A DNA stretch of 45,374 bases from DASYAE01 sp036501535 (lineage in GTDB: Bacteria; Actinomycetota; Actinomycetes; Streptomycetales; Catenulisporaceae), in contig DASYAE010000201.1 of the NCBI GenBank assembly GCA_036501535.1, positions 1 to 45,374 of the forward strand. The letters are read 5' to 3'. The position numbers and the translations under genes are program-made. The notes beneath the pieces were generated by a model. The model was not told where the DNA came from, did no database searches, and saw only the letters and a list, made by a program, of their open reading frames with translations. Positions 27,048-33,814 of this stretch are shown one piece after another (position 1 is the stretch's first letter; each line of letters starts with the position of its first letter).

Positions 27048-28406
27048 ATGAATGATCGTGATCGTGCTTGTGAAGTAGAGCCCTACGACGTGGTCGGCGT
27101 GGGGTTCGGCCCGTCCAACCTGGCGCTGGCCATCACCCTGGACGAGTACCGGGCGGATGGTCCGCGCAGCGAGGTCAGCAGCCTGTTCCTGGAGCGCCAG
27201 CCCGCGTTCGGCTGGCACCGCAACATGCTGCTGCCGTCGGCGACCATGCAGATCTCCTTCCTCAAGGACCTCGTCACCTTCCGCAATCCGACCTCGTGCT
27301 ACAGCTTCGTCGCGTACCTGCACGCGTCCGGGCGGCTCCCGCAGTTCGTCAACAACCAGGACTTCTTCCCCACCCGCCAGGAGTTCCACCAGTACCTCGA
27401 GTGGGCGCAGGCCCGGGTGGCCGACCGGGTCGCGTACGGCTCGGAGGTGACGTCGATCCGGCTGGCGCCGGGCGCCGACGCGCAGCGCTCGGACCGGCTG
27501 CGCATCGAGGTGGCGGGCGCCGCCGGCCGGCCCGGCCGGGTGGTCGAGGCCCGCAACGTGGTGGTCTCGACCGGCCTGGTGCCGACCATGCCCGTGGGAG
27601 CCGAGCGCGACGAGCGGGTGTGGCACAGCTCTGAGTTCCTGGAGAAGTACCGCCGGACGGACCCTGCGCAGCTGCGCCGGGTGGCGGTGGTCGGCGCGGG
27701 CCAGAGCGCGGCCGAGATCACCAGGTTCCTCTACGACGAGCTCCCGCACGCCCACGTGTGCTCGATCATCTCGTCCTACGGCTACTCGGTCGCCGACGAC
27801 ACCCCCTTCGCCAACCAGATCTTCGACCCGGCGGCCGTCGACGACTACTACTTCGGCACCGACGAGACGCGCGAGGCGTTCTGGCGGTACCACCGCAACA
27901 CGAACTACTCGGTCGTCGACAATGAGGTGATCAGGGACCTGTACCGCAGGTCGTACGACGACGAGGTGCGGGGAGTCAGACGCCTGCAGTTCCTGAACCT
28001 CTCGAGGGTCACCGCCGTGAAGCGCTCCGGCGCCGAGACCCGCGTCTCCCTGCAGGTCGGCCCGGACGCCGTGGAGCGCGATCTCGACGTCGACGCGCTG
28101 ATCTGCGCGACCGGCTACCGCGGGATGGAGCCCACGGCGCTGATCGGCGACCTCGGCCGGTTCTGCCTGCGTGACGAGGCGGGCCGGTTCCGGATGGAGC
28201 GGGACTACCGCATCGTCACCGAACCCGAGCTGCAGTGCGGCATCTACCTCCAGGGCGGCACCGAGCACACCCACGGCCTGAGTTCGTCGCTGCTGTCGAA
28301 CATCGCGGTGCGCAGCGGCGAGATCGCCGACTCGATCCTCGACCGGCGCGCGCAGCAGGACGCTGAGCGCGCCGCCATCGCAAAGATCGATGGCGGTGTT
28401 CGATGA
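27048..28406 (+). CDS. L-ornithine N5-monooxygenase (KtzI/PvdA-like), copy 1
   Basis: This 452-residue flavoprotein belongs to the class B N-hydroxylating monooxygenases (PvdA, SidA, KtzI), which make N5-hydroxyornithine with FAD, NADPH and oxygen. Visible motifs are the FAD loop GVGFGPSNLAL, the substrate Lys in SFLKDL (near 73), the NADPH loop VVGAGQSAAE and NTNYSVVD, whose Asn binds ornithine in this family. With a KtzT homologue in the same cluster, the product is most likely the precursor of piperazic acid. The ATG at 27048 follows CGGGAGAG; an upstream GTG would add residues with no family match. Its stop overlaps the next thioesterase (ATGA). It is closely similar to the gene at 32494-33795. 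Confidence 0.92.
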   Translation: MNDRDRACEVEPYDVVGVGFGPSNLALAITLDEYRADGPRSEVSSLFLERQPAFGWHRNMLLPSATMQISFLKDLVTFRNPTSCYSFVAYLHASGRLPQFVNNQDFFPTRQEFHQYLEWAQARVADRVAYGSEVTSIRLAPGADAQRSDRLRIEVAGAAGRPGRVVEARNVVVSTGLVPTMPVGAERDERVWHSSEFLEKYRRTDPAQLRRVAVVGAGQSAAEITRFLYDELPHAHVCSIISSYGYSVADDTPFANQIFDPAAVDDYYFGTDETREAFWRYHRNTNYSVVDNEVIRDLYRRSYDDEVRGVRRLQFLNLSRVTAVKRSGAETRVSLQVGPDAVERDLDVDALICATGYRGMEPTALIGDLGRFCLRDEAGRFRMERDYRIVTEPELQCGIYLQGGTEHTHGLSSSLLSNIAVRSGEIADSILDRRAQQDAERAAIAKIDGGVR

Positions 28407-29173
28407 CGAACCCGGTGCAGGAGCGGTGGATACGCCGCTTCCGTGACGACGAGGTCTGCGAGACGAAGCTCGTCTGCTTTCCCCACGCCGGCGGCGGGGC
28501 CAGCGCATACCGCACCTGGCCGCTGGGACTGCCTTCCAACATCGGCGTGCTCGCGGTGCGGTACCCGGGCCGGGAGGACCGGCTCGGCGACCCGTTCGCG
28601 TCCGGCCTGGAAGCCCTGGCGGACGACATCGCCGACGCCCTCAGCGACCTGACGCGGCATCGGCTGGTGCTGTTCGGCCACAGCATGGGCGCCTCGGTGG
28701 CGCACGAGGTGGCGCTGCGCCTGCAGGAGCGGGGATGCCCGCCGGCCGCCTTGTGCGTCTCCGGCAGGCGGCCGCCGCACGTGACGGACGGCTGGCGGAA
28801 GCTCTTCGGCACGGACGAGGAGATCATCGCAGACGTCGTGCGCTTCGACGCGAGTGGCGCCGTGGTCTTTGCGGACCCCGGCCTGCGCGAGGTCGTCCTC
28901 CCTGCGGTGCGCGCGGACTACTGGATGGTGGACGAGTATCGCGGTGGCCTGCGACCGCCGCTCGACTGCCCGGTGTTCGGCTATACCGGCGACCGCGACT
29001 CCGAGGTGACGCCGGACCAGATGCGCTGCTGGGCGGACATGACCGGCGACGCCTTCCGGCTCCGGGTGCTGCCCGGCGAGCACTTCTACCTCAGAGCCGA
29101 GGAGGCCGCGCTGCTGGCGGACCTGAGCGGGGTACTGAGCCACATCAGGCTCCGCGCGAGAGCTGTCTCGTAG
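28403..29173 (+). CDS. Type II thioesterase (external editing thioesterase)
   Basis: This 256-residue alpha/beta-hydrolase has CFPHAGGGAS, YPGRED, the nucleophile elbow GHSMG (Ser94), Asp near 199 and His227 in GEHFYL. It resembles the protein at 238-1068 more than the Cys-containing homologue at 4343-5095. Translation is coupled to the ornithine N-hydroxylase by an ATGA overlap, so it sits in the tail of the main biosynthetic transcript. Its likely task is clearing misloaded acyl groups from PKS or NRPS carriers. It converges on the ferredoxin reductase gene with only 27 bases between the stops, and I see no strong hairpin there. Confidence 0.9.
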   Translation: MTNPVQERWIRRFRDDEVCETKLVCFPHAGGGASAYRTWPLGLPSNIGVLAVRYPGREDRLGDPFASGLEALADDIADALSDLTRHRLVLFGHSMGASVAHEVALRLQERGCPPAALCVSGRRPPHVTDGWRKLFGTDEEIIADVVRFDASGAVVFADPGLREVVLPAVRADYWMVDEYRGGLRPPLDCPVFGYTGDRDSEVTPDQMRCWADMTGDAFRLRVLPGEHFYLRAEEAALLADLSGVLSHIRLRARAVS

Positions 29174-29200
29174 GGCGCGCACGGCTTGCAGAATCCGCGA

Positions 29201-30466
29201 TCAGTGGGTGGTGGCGAGTTCTCGAAGCGCCTCCGTGGTGGTTTGTTCGGGTGTTGTAGTGGGGGTGGGCCAGGGCGCGTGGTTGGCGACGAGGCGGCGG
29301 AGGGCGGGTAGGCGGGCTGGCCGGTTCCAGCACACGGCGGCGATCACCCGCTCGTCCTGGACGTACACGGCGCTAAAGGCGCCCTGGGCCACGTCGCCGG
29401 ACTCGAGGACGATGTGGGCCTCGGTGGTGGGGATGCCGATGATCTGGAGTTTGACGTTGTATTGGTCGGTCCAGAAGTAGGGCACTGGCTTGAACGGCGT
29501 CATGCCCGTGTCGGGGGTGGCGGTGTCGTGCTCATGCAGAAGGTTGCGGGCTGCGGCGGCGCCGTGTTCGGTGGCGTGCATGCGGTGTTCCAGGCGGCGG
29601 TGCTGCCCGGTACTCGGGTCGCTCCAGGCGGCGATATCGCCGGCGGCGAAAATGCCGGGGGCCGCGCGGCAGTACTGATCGCAGAGCACGCCGTCGCCCA
29701 ATGGCAGGCCGCTGTCGGCCAGCCATGTGGTGTTGGGGATCGAGCCGATCGCCACGACGACGGCGTCGGCGGGGATCGCGGTGCCGTCCTCCAAGAGGAC
29801 GCCTGCGGCGCGTTTGGTACTCGTGGTCAGGATGCGCCGCACGCCGACGCCGGGCAGCACGGTCACGCCGCGGGTGGCGTGCTGGCGGCGCAGCAGGGCA
29901 CCGATTTCCCGGCCCAGCTGCGGGGTCAACGGTGCGGGGGCGGGGTCGATCAAGGTGACGTCCAAGCCCATGCGCTGGGCGGTGGCGGCGACCTCGGTGC
30001 CCAGGAATCCGGCGCCGATCACGGCGATGCGCTGAGCGTCGAGCAGGGCGTGGCGCAGCGCAAGGGCGTCGTCCAGGGTGCGTAGCACGTGAACGCCGGT
30101 CAGGCCCGCCGCGACAGGCAGGGGGCGCGGGCGCAGCCCGGTGGTGATGATCAGGCCGTCATAGCGCAGGGTGCTGCCATCTGCCAGGCCGATGACGCGT
30201 TCGGCCGGATGGAGTGCGGTGGCGGCGGTGCCCAGGATGATGTCAGCGCCCAGGTCGGTGTAGTCGCCGTCGGGGCGCAGCCAGGTGTGTTCGGGCGTTA
30301 GGTCGCCGGCCAGGACCGCTTTGGACAGCGGGGGCCGGTCATAGGGCAGGTGGGGCTCGGCGCCGATCAGGGTGAGCCGTCCGGTGAAGCCCTCGGCGCG
30401 CAGCGTCTCGGCGGCCGAGAGGCCGGCCGCGGACAGGCCGACCACGCATACGTGTCCTAATTGCAT
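29201..30466 (-). CDS. NAD(P)H-dependent ferredoxin reductase (FAD)
   Basis: This protein of about 421 residues is a two-dinucleotide-domain flavoprotein of the ferredoxin/rubredoxin reductase type. The FAD loop lies at the N-terminus (CVVGLSAAGLSAAE), RPPLSK follows, a second NAD(P)H loop reads VIGAGFLGTE, and the second FAD motif is GIFAAGDIAAW. The C-terminal part with PYFWTDQYNVKLQ matches the reductase C-terminal domain. It would pass electrons from NAD(P)H through a ferredoxin to a P450; the P450 at 3081-4346 is the obvious local client, although no ferredoxin gene is visible. The start at 30466 begins just before the FAD loop, and the upstream frame lacks family features. It is divergent from the LmbU-type gene. 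Confidence 0.85.
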   Translation of the reverse strand: MQLGHVCVVGLSAAGLSAAETLRAEGFTGRLTLIGAEPHLPYDRPPLSKAVLAGDLTPEHTWLRPDGDYTDLGADIILGTAATALHPAERVIGLADGSTLRYDGLIITTGLRPRPLPVAAGLTGVHVLRTLDDALALRHALLDAQRIAVIGAGFLGTEVAATAQRMGLDVTLIDPAPAPLTPQLGREIGALLRRQHATRGVTVLPGVGVRRILTTSTKRAAGVLLEDGTAIPADAVVVAIGSIPNTTWLADSGLPLGDGVLCDQYCRAAPGIFAAGDIAAWSDPSTGQHRRLEHRMHATEHGAAAARNLLHEHDTATPDTGMTPFKPVPYFWTDQYNVKLQIIGIPTTEAHIVLESGDVAQGAFSAVYVQDERVIAAVCWNRPARLPALRRLVANHAPWPTPTTTPEQTTTEALRELATTH

Positions 30467-30593
30467 CCCGCCATTGCACCAGGCACGCCTTTGACGGGCC
30501 TTGTCCCTAGCTTTGACCAAGACCGGATTAAGCCCGCCCGCCGAACCTGGAATCGCTGTCGGGTCCTCTGACCGTGAAGGCCCGGACACGCCG

Positions 30594-30640
30594 GAGAAAT
30601 CCGCCACGGCGCCGCGACCGCGGACCCGTCCGGATTTCTC
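30594..30640. promoter_or_regulatory. Wide-spaced inverted repeat before the LmbU-type gene
   Basis: Perfect 10-base arms GAGAAATCCG (30594-30603) and CGGATTTCTC (30631-30640) are separated by 27 bases and end 46 bases before the regulator's ATG. This could be a regulator site, possibly autoregulatory, or a leader hairpin. Confidence 0.45.
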
Positions 30641-30686
30641 ACAGGGCTCTTGTTCGGCTGAACGACACCCGCACGGAGGCGAGCTG

Positions 30687-31421
30687 ATGAACGAGAAAGG
30701 CGACCTTCAGTCGGCCAGAATGGTGATGCCCCGAAAACCCACGGTGGCACACGGCCCGCCGAGGGCTGGCCGCGAACCGGATCGGCATGGAATGGTCCTG
30801 ACGACCCGGGTTGGCCTGCAGATGCCACCCGGGCTGAACTTCGACGACTGGCAGCAGGCCGGGCGCCGGCTGGCCGGCATCCTCGACTCGTCCTCGTGGT
30901 GGCTCGGCGACTGGCTCGTCTACGGGAAGGACAATTACGCGGACCGGTATCAGCGGGGGATCCGCACCGCCGGCCTGAAATACCAGACGCTGCGCAACTA
31001 CGCCTGGGTCTCGCGCCGGTTCGACATGAGCCGGCGGCGGGCCAGGCTGAGCTTCCAGCACCACGCCGAGGTCGCCTCGCTCCCGGTCGACGAGCAGGAG
31101 TACTGGCTCGAGCGCGCGGAGAAGATGCAGTGGACCACCAAGCAGCTGCGCACGTGCATCCAGGACTCGCGGGACGGGGCCCCGGCCGTCGCGGCGGAGC
31201 AGCCGCCGGCCTCGATGAGCCGGCTGCCGGTGCCGGGCAGCCGGCTGCAGTGGTGGCACAAGGCCGCCGCGCACACCGGCATGGTCTTCGACAAGTGGGT
31301 CCTGATGACGCTCGACAGCGCGGCCGAGCAGATCCTGCAGGAGCAGCGGGAGCGCGAGGGGCTACTGGAGCCTGGCGGGGAACCGTCGCCGACCGACGTG
31401 GTGGCCGCCCTCGAGGCGTGA
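30687..31421 (+). CDS. LmbU-family transcriptional regulator (cluster-situated)
   Basis: This 244-residue protein resembles the LmbU/NovE/HrmB family, which activates antibiotic clusters in actinomycetes. Recognisable stretches are WWLGDWLVYGKDNY, a YQTLRNYAWVSRRF segment, the LSFQHHAEVASLP motif and a WTTKQLR segment that resembles a helix-turn-helix part. The ATG at 30687 has GGAGG seven bases upstream and matches the family's N-terminal length better than an upstream start at 30501. The first 40 or so residues are poorly conserved. It is the only cluster-type regulator in the window and probably activates the PKS-NRPS genes. It converges on the piperazate synthase with a strong hairpin between the stops. 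Confidence 0.85.
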   Translation: MNEKGDLQSARMVMPRKPTVAHGPPRAGREPDRHGMVLTTRVGLQMPPGLNFDDWQQAGRRLAGILDSSSWWLGDWLVYGKDNYADRYQRGIRTAGLKYQTLRNYAWVSRRFDMSRRRARLSFQHHAEVASLPVDEQEYWLERAEKMQWTTKQLRTCIQDSRDGAPAVAAEQPPASMSRLPVPGSRLQWWHKAAAHTGMVFDKWVLMTLDSAAEQILQEQREREGLLEPGGEPSPTDVVAALEA

Positions 31422-31434
31422 TTTCTCCAGCTGC

Positions 31435-31471
31435 CGGCGCCGCACCCCGGGGTGGCCGGGGTGCGGCGCCG
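31435..31471. terminator. Bidirectional hairpin terminator
   Basis: Perfect 14-base arms (31435-31448 and 31458-31471) with a 9-base loop form a very GC-rich hairpin between two convergent stops, those of the LmbU-type gene and the piperazate synthase. There is no U-tract, which is usual for actinomycete terminators. Confidence 0.75.
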
Positions 31472-31489
31472 ATCGCCGCGCGTCGAGGC

Positions 31490-32137
31490 TCAGGGCAGCC
31501 GGGCGATGAGCTCGGCGGTCTCGCGGTGCCGCCCGTCCTCCCGGCCCGCGAAGGACTCCCGGACCAGGCAGCGGGTCTCCGGCTGCTGCTCCTGGCTCAG
31601 CTTGAACATGCTCTCCGCGCCGGTCACCGTGACCCGGAAGGCGCCGACCCCCGGGGCGAGCTGGTCGAAGTAGTCGAGCGACTGGGTCATGTCCCATCCC
31701 GTGCCGAGCCCGGCCTCGAAGTTGCGCACGGTCGACTTCACCACGCCCAGCGTCTCCTCGAGCGAGTCGATCTTGCGCACCGTGCCGTGCACGTGCACCG
31801 CGGTGAAGTCCCACGTCGGGGCCGCAGGCGTCTTCTTATATACGGTTGGTGAGATGTAGCCGTGCGGCCCGGTGAACACCAGCAGGATCACCTGGCCGTC
31901 CTCCAGGGCGGACCAGTGCGGGTTCTGCCGGTTCATGTGTCCGAGCAGGACCGCGCCGGACAGGCCGGCCCCGACCGCCGCGGGCGCCGCCTCCGGATCC
32001 TCGATGACGGGCAGGTGCGTCGCGAACGGGCCGCGCTGCGCGCCTCCGTCGGTGACCATGAGCGCCAGCGGATTGCGCCGGATCAGGTCGACCATCCACG
32101 AACTGTCGGGCTCGCGGTATTGGGCGGGAACGAACAC
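31490..32137 (-). CDS. Piperazate synthase, KtzT-like (PaiB/FMN-binding fold)
   Basis: This 215-residue protein matches the PaiB-like fold that databases often label as an FMN-binding negative regulator. In piperazate clusters its members (KtzT, PipS) are heme enzymes that close N5-hydroxyornithine into piperazic acid by forming the N-N bond. The start MFVPAQY, the segment GHMNRQNPHW (His67, the likely heme ligand region), GPHGYISPTVY, APTWDF and the C-terminal MFKLSQEQ with a following GREDGRHRE all fit my recollection of KtzT. Two ornithine N-hydroxylases in the same cluster supply the substrate, which makes the enzyme reading much more likely than a regulator. The start is GTG at 32137, with GGATG-type purines upstream. 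Confidence 0.88.
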   Translation of the reverse strand: MFVPAQYREPDSSWMVDLIRRNPLALMVTDGGAQRGPFATHLPVIEDPEAAPAAVGAGLSGAVLLGHMNRQNPHWSALEDGQVILLVFTGPHGYISPTVYKKTPAAPTWDFTAVHVHGTVRKIDSLEETLGVVKSTVRNFEAGLGTGWDMTQSLDYFDQLAPGVGAFRVTVTGAESMFKLSQEQQPETRCLVRESFAGREDGRHRETAELIARLP

Positions 32138-32187
32138 GGGTCATCCATCCCTTCGGATTCGACCGCGCCGGATCGGCGACGGCGGCT

Positions 32188-32205
32188 GTGCTACTGTCGC
32201 AGCAC
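32188..32205. promoter_or_regulatory. Inverted repeat in divergent gap
   Basis: GTGCT, eight bases, AGCAC is a perfect five-base inverted repeat, 18 bases long overall, located 51 bases before the piperazate synthase start. It may be a regulator site. Confidence 0.25.
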
Positions 32206-32283
32206 CGTTTTCCAGACCTCTTCGAAGCCTTTCGGGCGGCTTCCGGCGAGGCGGCGGAGCTGATTCCCGGCGATGGTTTTCCG

Positions 32284-32301
32284 TGTCCTGCCGACAGGAC
32301 A
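32284..32301. promoter_or_regulatory. Palindromic operator candidate, copy 2
   Basis: TGTCCTG, CCGA, CAGGACA is a perfect seven-base inverted repeat. It matches the palindrome at 2342-2359 in 13 of 14 arm bases and has the same spacing. The site could serve both the piperazate synthase and the second N-hydroxylase. Confidence 0.5.
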
Positions 32302-32493
32302 GGAACCCGTGCCGGCCGGTATTCCACCCGTGATCCGTGTGCCTGACACCCCTCAAGTATTCTCGAGCGATTCCGCGCGCCGGTCAACGCGGCGCGTCGT
32401 TGTCCCGACGCGTCTCAGCGTTTTTCCCTTGAGGGTTTTCACGGATTTCGCGCATTGCATCTCACGGCCACGCCAGCGGGAGAGAGTTCTGTG

Positions 32494-33795
32494 ATGAGTG
32501 ATTGCGAACACGAGCACGAGAACGAGACGTACGACGTCGCCGGCGTCGGGTTCGGGCCGTCGAACCTGGCGCTCGCGATCGCGCTGGAGGAGCGGCCGGC
32601 CGAGGCCGCCGGCGGCCCGCTGCGCGCGGTGTTCCTGGAGCGCCAGCCCGCGTTCGGCTGGCATCGCAACATGCTGCTGCCGTCGGTGACGATGCAGGTC
32701 TCCTTCCTGAAGGATCTGGCCACCTTCCGCAATCCGGCCTCGAAGTTCAGCTTCGTGTCCTTCCTGCACGACTCCGGGCGGCTGCCGCGGTTCGTCAACA
32801 ACCAGGACTTCTTCCCGACCCGCCGGGAGTTCCACCAGTACCTCGAGTGGGCCGAGGCGCGCCTCGCGCGGCGTCCCTCCTACGGCGCCGAGGTCTCCCG
32901 GATCCGGCTCGCGCCGACGGCGGCCGGCCGGGCCGACCGGCTGGAGATCGAGGTGCGCGACGCGGTTTCCGGCGCCTCTCGGCTTGTCAGGGCCCGCAAC
33001 GTGGTCGTCTCCACCGGGCTGGTGCCGCGCATGCCGGCGGACACTGAGCGGGACGAGCGGGTCTGGCACAGCTCGGAGTTCCTGGAGAAGTACTGCCGGA
33101 TGGATCCCGCGCAGCTGCGCAGCGTCGCTGTCGTCGGTGCGGGCCAGAGCGCGGCCGAGATCACCCGGTTCCTCTACGACGAGCTCCCGCATGCGCAGGT
33201 GTGGGCGGTCATCCCGTCCTACGGGTATTCGACCGCTGACGACACGCCGTTCGCGAACCAGATCTTCGACCCCGCCGCGGTCGACGACTACTACTTCGGC
33301 ACCCCGCAGGCCCGCGAGGCCTTCTGGAAGTACCACCGCAACACGAACTACGGGGTCGTGGACGACGACGTCATCAGCGGCCTGTTCCGGCGCGCGTACG
33401 ACGACGACGTCCGCGGCGTCAAGCGGCTCAACGTCCTCAACCTCACCCGGGTCACGGACGTCAAGCGCTCCGGCAGCGAGACGCGGGTCTCCCTGTCCGG
33501 CCGGATCGGCAGCGGGCTGACCGAGCTCGACGTCGACGCACTGGTCTGCGCGACCGGCTACGGCCCGATGGAGCCGGCCGGCCTGCTGGGCGAGCTCGAG
33601 CCGTACTGCCTGCGCGACGAGGCCGGCCGGTACCGGGTCGAGCGCGACTACCGGATCTGCGCCCCCGAACTGCAGTGCGGCATCTACCTCCAGGGCGGCA
33701 CCGAGCACACCCACGGCCTGAGCGCGTCGCTGCTCTCGAACATCGCCGTGCGCAGCGGCGAGATCGTGGAGTCGATCGCGGCCCGCCGCTCATGA
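32494..33795 (+). CDS. L-ornithine N5-monooxygenase (KtzI/PvdA-like), copy 2
   Basis: This 433-residue flavoprotein is a close paralogue of the enzyme at 27048-28406. It has the same FAD loop (GVGFGPSNLAL), SFLKDL, VNNQDFFPTR, the NADPH loop VVGAGQSAAE and NTNYGVVD, so ornithine N5-hydroxylation is expected. The final STEHTHG-like stretch, near GGTEHTHGLSASLLSN, is nearly identical in both. The ATG at 32494 follows GCGGGAGAGAG. It is transcribed away from the piperazate synthase and stands alone. Having two copies may raise N5-hydroxyornithine supply for several piperazate residues, or one copy may serve a different substrate. Its stop lies 19 bases from the convergent glycoside hydrolase stop, where the cluster seems to end. 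Confidence 0.92.
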   Translation: MSDCEHEHENETYDVAGVGFGPSNLALAIALEERPAEAAGGPLRAVFLERQPAFGWHRNMLLPSVTMQVSFLKDLATFRNPASKFSFVSFLHDSGRLPRFVNNQDFFPTRREFHQYLEWAEARLARRPSYGAEVSRIRLAPTAAGRADRLEIEVRDAVSGASRLVRARNVVVSTGLVPRMPADTERDERVWHSSEFLEKYCRMDPAQLRSVAVVGAGQSAAEITRFLYDELPHAQVWAVIPSYGYSTADDTPFANQIFDPAAVDDYYFGTPQAREAFWKYHRNTNYGVVDDDVISGLFRRAYDDDVRGVKRLNVLNLTRVTDVKRSGSETRVSLSGRIGSGLTELDVDALVCATGYGPMEPAGLLGELEPYCLRDEAGRYRVERDYRICAPELQCGIYLQGGTEHTHGLSASLLSNIAVRSGEIVESIAARRS

Positions 33796-33814
33796 CAAAA
33801 CATTAATTAATAGG

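Larger units (their letters stand above)
32138..32493. promoter_or_regulatory. Divergent control region between piperazate synthase and N-hydroxylase
   Basis: This 356-base gap has no supported gene. It contains two 18-base palindromes (32188-32205 and 32284-32301). The 40 bases before the N-hydroxylase start, from GCGCAT through the ribosome site GCCAGCGGGAGAG, resemble the leader of the first N-hydroxylase. Promoter boxes could not be assigned with confidence. Confidence 0.6.

Noticed and set aside
31490..32137. Annotation as a PaiB-type FMN-binding transcriptional repressor
   Set aside because: The fold is the same, but the sequence and the two ornithine N-hydroxylases nearby favour a KtzT-type piperazate synthase.
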